From contig SKSL01000118.1 of assembly GCA_007123015.1 (NCBI GenBank), positions 1-14,708 of the forward strand: a DNA stretch of 14,708 nt, written 5' to 3'. Both the position numbers and the translations under genes were made by a program. The notes under the pieces were generated by a model, which was given only the letters and a program-made list of their open reading frames with translations, was not told the DNA's origin and did not search any database. Within the stretch, counting starts at the first letter, position 1. The number at the start of each line of letters is the position of its first letter. Positions 1 through 8,100 of the stretch are shown piece after piece. This DNA comes from Natronohydrobacter sp. Lineage in GTDB: Bacteria > Pseudomonadota > Alphaproteobacteria > Rhodobacterales > Rhodobacteraceae.

Positions 1-515
1 CCGAACTACATACTTCGGCTTGCGCCCTCTTTTCATCATCTCATCCCCGCAGGACGTTGCTCCACTCCACAGAGATTCAGATAAAATCAAAACTGTCAAA
101 TAACCCGAAGCCCAGCACTAGCCGAGTAAGGCCCGGCCCATAGCGACCGGTCGAGCCGTTCAAGATGCCGTGGTGCAACTTTCCCTGAAGCGGCCATTCG
201 TTCTTGTCGCAGCGAACGATCAGGTGGAGCGCCGATGGTTTGACGGCCCCGCCATGCGGTTGGAATTGTGCGACAGCATTTGCGAACGGGGCTTCTGCAC
301 CGGGCGGTTCGTGGCAAGGTGCTACACACCGCTGCGCGGTCTAGGCGAGGGTTCCGGATCCGGTGTTGTACTGCTCGGGCACAGGCAAGGACACTTGTGC
401 CCGAATTTCTTCGCGCTGCCCCCTTACTCCATCGAGAATGCTTCGGAGAGTGATCCAAAGAGAGTTTCGCCATTTTACTTCCACGGAGTATGATTTAACG
501 GCTCTGCGAACACAA
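1..515. other. 5' region without a recognised gene
   Basis: I see no gene I can support here. Several frames stay open on both strands (for example a GTG-started frame at 170-493 on + and a frame closing near 77 on -). This is common by chance in GC-rich DNA, and none of the translations shows a family motif, hydrophobic segment or convincing ribosome binding site. The stretch could hold the promoter of the downstream hybrid kinase or decayed mobile-element sequence, but nothing decides between these. Confidence 0.4.
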
Positions 516-2978
516 ATGAAAGCCCAAATCGTGACCCAACCGCCTTCAGCACATACGCCCCTGCAAGTAACCAACTCCGGAAGTTCCGTTGGCCAAGATG
601 TGGATATTTGGGCACTACTCGGGACGCTGCCTGTTCCTATGGTGGTACACGAGTTAAACGAGGGGGCTGCGGCGCGCTTCATCAATCCGAGTTTCACCGC
701 CACCTTTGGTTACACGCTGGCGGATGTGCCGAGTGTGGCGGCTTGGGCGGAGCGGGCATATCCGGACTCCGACTATCGCCGTGAGGTGATGGCCCGCTGG
801 TGGGATGAGATCACAACTAGGCAGGCTACGAGTACGGTCGCGCCACCCGGAGAATACAGAATCATCGATAAGGCAGGCCGGCCGCGTGACGTGCTGATCG
901 GTTTCGCGCTTCAGGGCGATCTGGTGATCGTCACATTTCAGGACCTGACACCAACGCGGGTGGCCGAGGCGGCGCTGGAGGCGGAGCGCCGCGAGAATGA
1001 GCAGACTGCCTTCGCGCTGACCGAGAACATGCCCGCCGGTGCCTATACCATGGTGCTGCGGCCGGGTGCGGAGCTGGCCGAGTTCGCCTTCGTGAGCAAG
1101 CAGTTCCTATATATGCTGGAACTGACACCCGAGGAGGCCGCGGGCGACCCGATGACCGGCTTTTCACGCGTTCACCCCGAGGATCGTCCCCGCTGGCTAG
1201 AGATAAATGCCGAAGCTTTCGCCAGACGTCAGCCCTTTTCCGGCGAGGCCCGCATCGTTGCGAACGGCGAAACGCGGTGGATCCGCGCCGAGTCGGTCCC
1301 GCGCGAACTTGATGACGGGTCAGTGATCTGGGAAGGCATCCTCGTCGACATCGACGATCTCAAGCGCACCGAACAGAAATTGACCACGGTGCTGGAGGCC
1401 GCGCGGGCTTATACTTGGCGGCGCGACCTGAGCGCCCGTCGGTCAGAGTTCGACTCCGACTGGGCCGCGTTCGCCGGTCACCGGCCCGGCGAACGCGACA
1501 TGCCCAGTGACGAATGGATCCTGACTGTTCATCCTGAGGACGTGGCGCAGGTGCGGGCTGCGGTGGCTGCGCTGGAGGTCGGAGCGGTGGAACGACAGAT
1601 CCTGACATACCGCAGAAGGATCCGCGGTGGGGAATGGATATGGCTACAGGTGCATGCTGGCGTCAGCGCGCGCGACGCGGACGGCATACCGACGGCCCTG
1701 TCGGGCGTAGGTTTTGACATCACAGCCGAGATGACCGCGCGAGCACGGGCGCAGGAAGAGCAGGCGCAGCTGCGCGAGGAGCTGCAGCGCGCACAACAGC
1801 GGGACACCGTAGCGCAGGTCGCCGGGGGCGTGGCGCATGACCTCAACAACCTGATCGCGGTGGTCGCCGGCACGGCCGAGATTCTGGAGTTGCAGGCGCT
1901 CGACCAGCCCAGGCTGCTCGACGGCCTGGGGCGCATCCGCCGCTCGGTCGCCATGGCGCGCGACCTGATCTCCGAGCTGGGCGGGCTGGTCCGCCCCGAC
2001 CTGCCCCGCAAGGCCCATGACCTCGGCAAGCTGCTGCGCGACGCCGTGGAGTTGCTGGGTCAGCGGCGGATCGTGCGGCATGCCGTGCGCGTCCAACTGT
2101 CTGATGGACCCTCGCCGGTCTGGGCCAACCCGACCGAGGTGGCGCAGGTGATCGTCAACCTCGCACTCAATGCCTGCGATGCCGGCACGCCGGAGCGTCC
2201 GGCGAAGGTGACGCTGACCAGCCTGCCGGCCGGCACCGCAGCGCCCGCGCGTGCGCCCGATGCCGGTGTGGTGCCGCCCGCGGGCACAGAGATGGCGTTG
2301 TTCACCATCAGCGATACCGGAGCGGGCATCACGGAAGAGGTGCGCGCGCGGATGTTCCGGCCCAATTTCACCACCAAGGGCAAGAGCGGCACTGGGCTGG
2401 GGCTGCTGATCGTCTCAACCATCCTGCAGGCAAACCGCGCTGCTCTGTGGGTGGACAGCGCGCCCGGCCAAGGCAGCACCATGACCGTGGCCTGGCCCGC
2501 TGCGGCGTTTGATACGGCGCCGGGTGTGGCAGACACGCCCCGACAGGTCGATGCGGCGGCCCACTCGGACGGTATTGCTCCGGCCGAGTTGCTACGCGGC
2601 CTGCAGGTGCTGGTGGTGGATGATCTGGCGGATGTGGCCGAGGTTCTGGCCGAAATGCTGGAAGCCGCCGGTGCCGTCGCAGTGGCCGTCTCCGACCCTG
2701 GAGAGGCCGCAGAGGTGCTGGCCGAAGCGCCCGGCGTCTGGTCGGCCCTTGTCAGTGACCTGCACATGGAAGGCCTGGACGGTCGGGCGCTGGCCCGCCA
2801 CGCAGTTTCCCTTTCGCCACCGGTCCCGACAGTGCTGGTGACCGCCCGCCCCGAGACGCTGGGCGACGGCCCGAAACCGGAATTTTCCGCAATCCTGTCC
2901 AAGCCGGTCACCGCCGTTCAACTGGTCCGCGCCGTCCACGATGCATCCGGCAGCGGGCGCATTGATACAGACGGCTAA
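516..2978 (+). CDS. PAS-PAS-PAS hybrid sensor histidine kinase with C-terminal receiver
   Basis: Predicted 820-residue cytoplasmic hybrid kinase; no membrane segment is seen. Numbered from ATG 516: PAS 1 about 30-150, PAS 2 about 164-288 (contains VHPED), PAS 3 about 290-405 (again VHPED, then GFDIT), a coiled coil about 405-430, HisKA with phospho-acceptor His441 in GGVAHDLNNL, HATPase_c with N-box NLALNACDA (548-556), G1 ISDTGAGI (Asp600) and G2 GKSGTGLGL (622-630). The C-terminal receiver has Asp702/Asp703, phospho-acceptor Asp748 in SDLHMEG and Lys796 in SKPV. All catalytic residues are present, so it should autophosphorylate and pass phosphate within itself or to a partner regulator. The start is uncertain: GTG 363 and ATG 438 are in frame, none has a strong ribosome binding site, and the sequence before 516 does not look domain-like. 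The signal sensed is unknown; no haem, flavin or chromophore motif is evident. Its catalytic half is paralogous to the kinase at 5149-8949. Confidence 0.9.
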   Translation: MKAQIVTQPPSAHTPLQVTNSGSSVGQDVDIWALLGTLPVPMVVHELNEGAAARFINPSFTATFGYTLADVPSVAAWAERAYPDSDYRREVMARWWDEITTRQATSTVAPPGEYRIIDKAGRPRDVLIGFALQGDLVIVTFQDLTPTRVAEAALEAERRENEQTAFALTENMPAGAYTMVLRPGAELAEFAFVSKQFLYMLELTPEEAAGDPMTGFSRVHPEDRPRWLEINAEAFARRQPFSGEARIVANGETRWIRAESVPRELDDGSVIWEGILVDIDDLKRTEQKLTTVLEAARAYTWRRDLSARRSEFDSDWAAFAGHRPGERDMPSDEWILTVHPEDVAQVRAAVAALEVGAVERQILTYRRRIRGGEWIWLQVHAGVSARDADGIPTALSGVGFDITAEMTARARAQEEQAQLREELQRAQQRDTVAQVAGGVAHDLNNLIAVVAGTAEILELQALDQPRLLDGLGRIRRSVAMARDLISELGGLVRPDLPRKAHDLGKLLRDAVELLGQRRIVRHAVRVQLSDGPSPVWANPTEVAQVIVNLALNACDAGTPERPAKVTLTSLPAGTAAPARAPDAGVVPPAGTEMALFTISDTGAGITEEVRARMFRPNFTTKGKSGTGLGLLIVSTILQANRAALWVDSAPGQGSTMTVAWPAAAFDTAPGVADTPRQVDAAAHSDGIAPAELLRGLQVLVVDDLADVAEVLAEMLEAAGAVAVAVSDPGEAAEVLAEAPGVWSALVSDLHMEGLDGRALARHAVSLSPPVPTVLVTARPETLGDGPKPEFSAILSKPVTAVQLVRAVHDASGSGRIDTDG

Positions 2979-3313
2979 GGTGACGATCACCAGCAAAGTG
3001 AACAGAATACGTCCGCCAGAGGCCGCGAATGAGTGCTTCGGCCCAACCGCCAGCCTGCCCGCCCAGCATGTCGGTGCTGTGGCAGCAGCGAATTGGCTGT
3101 GTGTGGACAGTGTGAACGTCCACGAGTCCCGCATAACCTTTCGCCAGATCGCGAACACCAGCGCACCACACGCAGCAGCTTCGCCAGTTTCCGGCAGTCA
3201 TCTTCGCCGATGTGTTCCGGTTTTTTCCTGAATTCCGGAGCCTTCCCCGTGGTCTAACTTGATCAAGGCACGAAGCTACACCACATGTCGGGCACCAGAG
3301 GAAGCGTTATTTC
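2979..3313. other. Intergenic region, no gene seen
   Basis: The region follows the kinase stop codon. A small dyad GGTGA-CGA-TCACC (2979-2991) touches the stop but has no T-tract, so it is at best a weak terminator. Frames are open on both strands (about 2941-3231 on +, 2908-3201 on -), but none gives recognisable protein or a good ribosome binding site. It may be decayed coding sequence. Confidence 0.4.
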
Positions 3314-3484
3314 ATGCGCAACCATCTGACAAAAATGAAAAAAATGCGCGGTCTGGAGCCTGTGCAAGACCGTGACTATCAGGTCCTCGACAACAAGAGC
3401 ACCGGATCTGCCATCCGCGTCAGTGTCCAGCAGATGAAGAAGGAAAACAGGAACAGCCCGAGGAACACGTCTGGTACAATGTGA
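3314..3484 (+). CDS. Possible 56-residue hypothetical protein
   Basis: ATG 3314 to TGA 3482-3484 encodes 56 residues, basic at both ends, beginning MRNHLTKMKKMRGLEP and with a middle DRDYQVLDNKSTGSAIRVSV that reads like a short beta-rich segment. A GAGGA sequence lies about 10-11 bases before the ATG, slightly far for a ribosome binding site. There is no membrane segment and no motif I recognise. It sits alone between the first hybrid kinase and the AT-rich gap, so context gives no function. It could also be the remnant of a larger gene. Confidence 0.3.
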   Translation: MRNHLTKMKKMRGLEPVQDRDYQVLDNKSTGSAIRVSVQQMKKENRNSPRNTSGTM

Positions 3485-3827
3485 AAGAACTGGGAAAATC
3501 TGGACACTGCTCTGCCGCTGCCCCTTGATATGTCAGCGATATTTTAGATTAACCGTCCATTGCAGCGCAGTTCGTTGCGATCTTGTCTGAGCAGGGTCAT
3601 GGACTTCAGGACACCTGAAGATCCGCGCTGACATGCATCTGGATATACCCAAGCCCAAGTGGAACGTGATGTGATCCATCCAGATTATGGTATTTTCCGG
3701 ATCCGATGCGCTGGTTTGATCTGCAAAACCCTGGAAATTAGTCACATGTTTTTCTTTTCATTTGAGTGATATCCGCAGATCCATATAGTTATACACACTG
3801 CATAACAAAAATTCCGTTCCTAGAGAT

Positions 3828-3864
3828 GCGACACTCACAGGTACCGTCCAAAACGTGAGTGCGC
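3828..3864. repeat. Inverted repeat (hairpin) CACTCAC/GTGAGTG
   Basis: CACTCAC (3832-3838) and GTGAGTG (3855-3861) are perfect reverse complements separated by 16 bases. Flanking GCG (3828-3830) and CGC (3862-3864) extend the stem to 10 pairs with one bulged A. No T-tract follows, so it is not an obvious terminator. It may be an operator or an RNA structural element. Confidence 0.5.
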
Positions 3865-3889
3865 ACTAAACAGATAACAGATTTTAGCA

Positions 3890-3925
3890 ATCTCTATAAA
3901 GATGTAACTGATTATCTTTAGAGAT
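3890..3925. repeat. Inverted repeat ATCTCT..AAAGAT / ATCTTT..AGAGAT
   Basis: ATCTCT (3890-3895) and AAAGAT (3898-3903) pair with ATCTTT (3914-3919) and AGAGAT (3920-3925). This gives two 6-pair helices with a 2-base bulge and a 10-base loop. Each arm is itself nearly palindromic (ATCT...AGAT). No T-tract follows, so a protein-binding site is as likely as an RNA hairpin. Confidence 0.45.
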
Positions 3926-4161
3926 AAAATACGTGCTTTCGGGAATTCCGTTATGATCAGGATGTACGTTCACACCGGATTTCGGTAGCAAGACACATGG
4001 GAAAATCTTTATTGCAACCTGATACTCATCATGAAGTCTGAATTTGCGATCTTGACGGCCACTCGGAACACCCCGGGGTCCCGCGCAGGCGGACAAGAAG
4101 CCCAATCCTGCGACCCACCTGATGCTGCGCGTAAGCAGGTCACAGTCAATCCGGCATCAAT

Positions 4162-4202
4162 GCTTTGTTGGTCCCGGCCATGCGCCGGGATTTCTCGAAA
4201 GC
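4162..4202 (+). terminator. Possible terminator or nested hairpin before the response regulator
   Basis: TCCCGGC (4172-4178) pairs perfectly with GCCGGGA (4184-4190) around a 5-base loop and is followed by TTTCTC. An outer pair GCTTT (4162-4166) and AAAGC (4198-4202) can enclose it. The T-rich tail is short. It could stop read-through from upstream or end an unseen small transcript in the AT-rich gap. Confidence 0.4.
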
Positions 4203-4250
4203 GCAATTCCGCTCTCGAATGGGCTGCGAGAATTCTTTTGCATGGTTCTC

Positions 4251-4280
4251 TTGATAATGGGTAGATATTACCTAAATATC
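4251..4280 (+). promoter_or_regulatory. Candidate promoter with overlapping dyad
   Basis: TTGATA (4251-4256) could be a -35 element, with TAAATA (4273-4278) as a poor -10 element after a 16-base spacer. An inverted repeat GATATT-ACCTA-AATATC (4264-4280) covers the spacer and the -10 position, as a repressor or autoregulatory site would. The response regulator start at 4324 lies about 45 bases downstream. The -10 match is weak, so this is tentative. Confidence 0.3.
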
Positions 4281-4323
4281 GACTATTCTGGCCTCTACTG
4301 TGAAATACGAATGGACACCCGGG

Positions 4324-4971
4324 ATGACATCGAATTATTCGAACGCTCTTGAAAGGCAGCGCGATTTACGCGTTCTTATTGTGGACGATCATACACTTTT
4401 GATCGACACAGTCGCCGCATCCCTGACATCCGAATTCGACTTCAGCGTCGAAGCGGCTGGAGATGTTGATTCGGCTTTGGCCATGATCGAACAGCATGGC
4501 AGCTTCGACGTGATCCTTTTGGATTATGACGTTCCCGGCATGAAGGCCCTCGAGGGTCTGCGTCTGCTTATCAAGGCCAATGACGGTCGCGTCGTGCTGT
4601 TTTCCGGGGTAGTCAACCGAACCACGGTTGAGATGGCGCTCGATCAGGGGGCCAGCGGGTTTGTCCCAAAGACGCTGGCGCTGCGGTCACTTGGTCATGC
4701 ACTCCAGCTGGTCGCGGATGGAGAGGTGTTCCTTCCCGCTGACTTCATACGCCATCCCAATATGCATGATAACGCAGATTTCGGGCTGAAGCCGCGTGAA
4801 ATGCGAGTGCTCGCATTGCTGGGCACGGGTATGCAGAACAAGAAAATCGGCTTGGAACTGGGAGTGGACGAAGTCATCGTCAAGATGGATGTCAAATCGA
4901 TCTGTCGCAAGCTCAAGACAGAAAATCGCACCCAGGCTGTGATTGTCGCCATGAAGCATGGGTTGATCTGA
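4324..4971 (+). CDS. LuxR/NarL-family response regulator (receiver + HTH)
   Basis: Predicted 215-residue two-component transcription factor. Residues about 15-135 form a receiver domain: acidic pair Asp21/Asp22 in LIVDDH, phospho-acceptor Asp67 in LLDYDVPGM, Ser94 in LFSG and Lys116 in FVPKT are all in place. Residues about 155-215 match a LuxR-type helix-turn-helix, with LKPREMRVLALLG, a recognition region around LGVDEVIVKMDV and the closing KTENRTQAV. ATG 4324 is chosen because the receiver begins 15 residues later. An in-frame GTG at 4300 would add 8 residues; neither has a strong ribosome binding site. It lies 177 bases before the GAF/PAS hybrid kinase on the same strand, and a second related kinase lies upstream, so it is the obvious phosphorylation target of one or both. 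Target genes are unknown; autoregulation is possible given the dyad just upstream. Confidence 0.92.
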   Translation: MTSNYSNALERQRDLRVLIVDDHTLLIDTVAASLTSEFDFSVEAAGDVDSALAMIEQHGSFDVILLDYDVPGMKALEGLRLLIKANDGRVVLFSGVVNRTTVEMALDQGASGFVPKTLALRSLGHALQLVADGEVFLPADFIRHPNMHDNADFGLKPREMRVLALLGTGMQNKKIGLELGVDEVIVKMDVKSICRKLKTENRTQAVIVAMKHGLI

Positions 4972-5148
4972 GCATCCGGACGCCAAAGCCGCAGATCGTG
5001 ACAGGGATCATTCGTGGCAATCTTTCGACCGACATCCGCCCCCCTGATACAAGATCAGAAAGAGCACAGCGCGCACAAGCGGCTTGCGGCATCCTGATTT
5101 GGTGACGTACTGCCATACTTATCGCAATCGCCAGGCCATAAGGTCGTC

Positions 5149-8100
5149 ATGACAGACATCAGGCACCCCCAGCAAGCCCCTGCGCAGAACGAGCCGGAAC
5201 TGCCCGGTACGGGCACAGATGACAGCGCGACCGGCACATTGATCCGGGCCATGGATCTGATCCATGGCAGTGACACGCTTGAAACCGGCATCACCGCTGC
5301 TCTGTCCCTGTGCCAGGCAGCCACAGGGGCCGATATGTGGGTCCTTGTGCGCCGTGCAAACGGGGTCGTGACGGGTTTGGCGGCCGGACCGCAGCATTCA
5401 GGTTCCCTCGAATGGCCGGACGCCGTGGACAGCCTCGCGCAGCCCTGGCACCTGGGGCACTTGCTGGATACCCCCTGGTGCGAGAGCCTGCCTCAGGTGC
5501 TGCGCGCCCATAGTTCCCTGATATCGGTCCCGCTGGACATGACGGGCGAGCCCCCCATGGCCATGCTGCTTCTGTCCCGACAGCCGGCGGGCTTTACCGG
5601 ATGCGATCACGAACTGTTTCGCGGGTTGGGCCGCGCGGTACAGTTGGCACGGCGGGGCCAGCGCGCTGAACACAAGGACAGCGTGCCTGCCGAAATGCTC
5701 GACACCCGTCTGGCAGAACATCTTGGGCCTCGCGCCTTTTTAAACACCTCTTTCGAATCCCTGAGCCAAGCCTATGCGCAGTTGGCCGAGTGGCAACATG
5801 CGATTGTCGGGATCACCAATGAGCTTCTCAGCTCCAGCACCACAGAGTCGAATATGGCGATCAACCGCGCCCTTGCCCGGACCGGTGCGCTGGCCGGTTC
5901 GGACCGGACCTATGTCTTTCGCCTGCGCGATCCTGACCGCATTGACAACACCCATGAATGGGCAGCGGCCGGCATCGAACCGATGATCACGCATCTTCAG
6001 GACATGCCCGCCAGCCTGATGGACGAATGGCGCCCCGACATGGTCGCCGGCCGCGCAGTTCATATCCCCGATGTCGCGGCCCTTCCCGGAAACTCGACCG
6101 TGCGCGAGGTGCTGATGATGCAGGCGATCCGCTCGCTGCTGGCCGTGCCGATGCTGCGCGACGACAAGATCGTCGGTTTCGTGGGCTTTGACGCCGTACG
6201 GGCCTATCGTCGCTTCCTGCCTCAGGAAATACAACTGCTGCAGGCCGTGGCGAATGCTGTCAACATCGTCCTTGACCGCTGCGCCGCCGAAAGGGCGGCG
6301 GCAACGGCACATGCCGCTCTGGAGGCCGAACGCAACAGGCTGCAACAGACCCTGACAGCTATTCCTGATCTTGTGCTCGAACTTGACCATGAAGGCCGGT
6401 TCTCCGCGCATGTGGCAGGTGCCGCGCTGCGCCCGGTCGTGTCGTCAGACAGGCTGCTGGGCCGCATGCCCGAAGACGTGCTGCCGGCAGACCTGGCCGC
6501 GCTTGCGCGCCGCGTGATGCGAACCGTGGATCGTGATGGGACTGTCAGCGGGGAAGAATATGAACTTTCCATCGAGGGCGAACCCCACTGGTTTTCCGTG
6601 TCTGCCGCGGCCAAATGCGCGCAGGGCCGACCTTGCGGCTATGTCTTCGTGATCCGGGACATCACCACGCAGTTGTGCCAGCGCCGCCGATTGCAGCGCA
6701 TGGGCAAGATCGCTGAATTGACCTCGAACCTGGTGATCGTGACAGATGCCGATCAGCGGATCGAATGGGTCAATCCCGCTTTCGAACGTCGTACGGGCTG
6801 GCGGCTTGAAGAAATAACCGGCATGCGGCCTGACAGCTTTCTGGCGTCGGAAAGCACCGACCGTGCCGAAATGCACCGTATCGGGGCCGCCTTGCGCAAT
6901 GGCGAAGCGGTGCGTGCCGAGCTGCTCAACCAGACACGCAACGGCGAGACATACTGGATCAGCAAGGATATTCAGCCGCTTTTCGGATCGTCTGGCCAGG
7001 TCGAGGGATATGTCGCGGTCCAGACCGATATCACCGAGATGAAACGCTCGCATCGCGCGGCGCTGCGCGACCGCGCCGTGGCACTTGACGCCTCTGGGGA
7101 TGGAATCGCCATCACGGATGTCACCGGTCATTATATCTATATGAATGCTGCGCACAGGCGCATGTTCGGCATCGACGATGATGAGGATATTCACCGCCTG
7201 ACCTGGCGCGATCTTCTGCCGCCGAACACGGTCTCAAATTTCATGGCAGAGCATTGGGACAGCTTTGCCGCAGCCGGTACATGGCGCGGCGAACTCGAGG
7301 GGCTGCACCGGGATGGCAGCCCGGTGGAACAGGAAGTGTCGCTGACGCTGCGGGAAACTGGGATCCTGTGCATCGCGCGCGATATTTCGAAACGTCGGCA
7401 GATGGAACGTGCGCTGCGGGATCGGGCCGTCGCGCTCGATGCCTCGGATGACGGGATCGGCATAACGGATTCCAGCGGCCATTACACCTACATGAATGCC
7501 GCACATCGACGCATGTTCGGTATCCGCGATGATGAGGATATCAGCGCTCTGCACTGGCATGCGCTCTACCCGGATGAAACCATCCGCTGTTTCATGGCCA
7601 GAGAATGGGGAAAATTGCAGGCTGACGGTCGCTGGCGTGGCGAATTGCACGGCCTGCATCGTGATGGCAGCCCGGTTCCGCAGGAAGTGTCGCTGACGCT
7701 GCATGATGACGGAATTTTATGCATGACGCGCGGGATAGCCCAACAATTGCAGATCGCGGCCGAACGCGCCCGCCTGCGCGAGGAATTGCAGCGTGCCCAG
7801 AGAAAAGAAACCATAGCCCATATTGCCAGCGGCGTGGCCCATGATCTCAACAATCTGGTGGCCGTTGTCGCAGGCTCGATTTCGCTGCTCGAGAAGAGCG
7901 TCACCCAAGGCGAGGACACCGCGGCCAGTGTCGCAAGGGTCAAACGGGCCGCAGAAGCCGCCCGCGATCTGGTGGACGGGCTGAAGCATCTCGGGCAGCC
8001 GCGCGTCGAGCATGCAACGCATGATCTGCGCGACCTGATCACGGAAGGGATCGAGCTGCTCGGCACCAGCCGGATCCGTGATAACCAGATCACCACCGCT

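Larger units (their letters stand above)
3485..4323. other. AT-rich intergenic region with several hairpins
   Basis: Nearly 840 bases carry no convincing gene. From about 3740 to 4030 the sequence is strikingly richer in A and T than the surrounding genes. It contains inverted repeats at 3828-3864, 3890-3925 and 4162-4202 and a small dyad at 4264-4280 just before the response regulator. Short open frames (3533-3745 on -, 4031-4264 on +) have no recognisable product. It may be a regulatory region, hold a small RNA, or be DNA of foreign origin. Confidence 0.45.

Noticed and set aside
96..493. Open frames on both strands before the first kinase
   Set aside because: No ribosome binding site, no motif, and overlapping frames on both strands; typical chance frames in GC-rich DNA.
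2060..2911. 283-codon open frame on the minus strand
   Set aside because: Antisense shadow of the first hybrid kinase; Ser/Thr/Ala-rich translation without motifs.
2979..2991. Dyad GGTGA-CGA-TCACC right after the first kinase gene
   Set aside because: Only five pairs and no T-tract; too weak to call a terminator.
4031..4264. 77-codon plus-strand ORF before the response regulator
   Set aside because: No ribosome binding site, no recognisable content, and it runs through a terminator-like hairpin.
6700..7056. Possible LOV (blue-light) domain in PAS 2 of the large kinase
   Set aside because: The region corresponding to the flavin-binding GxNCRFLQ motif reads GMRPDSFLAS and lacks the photoactive Cys.
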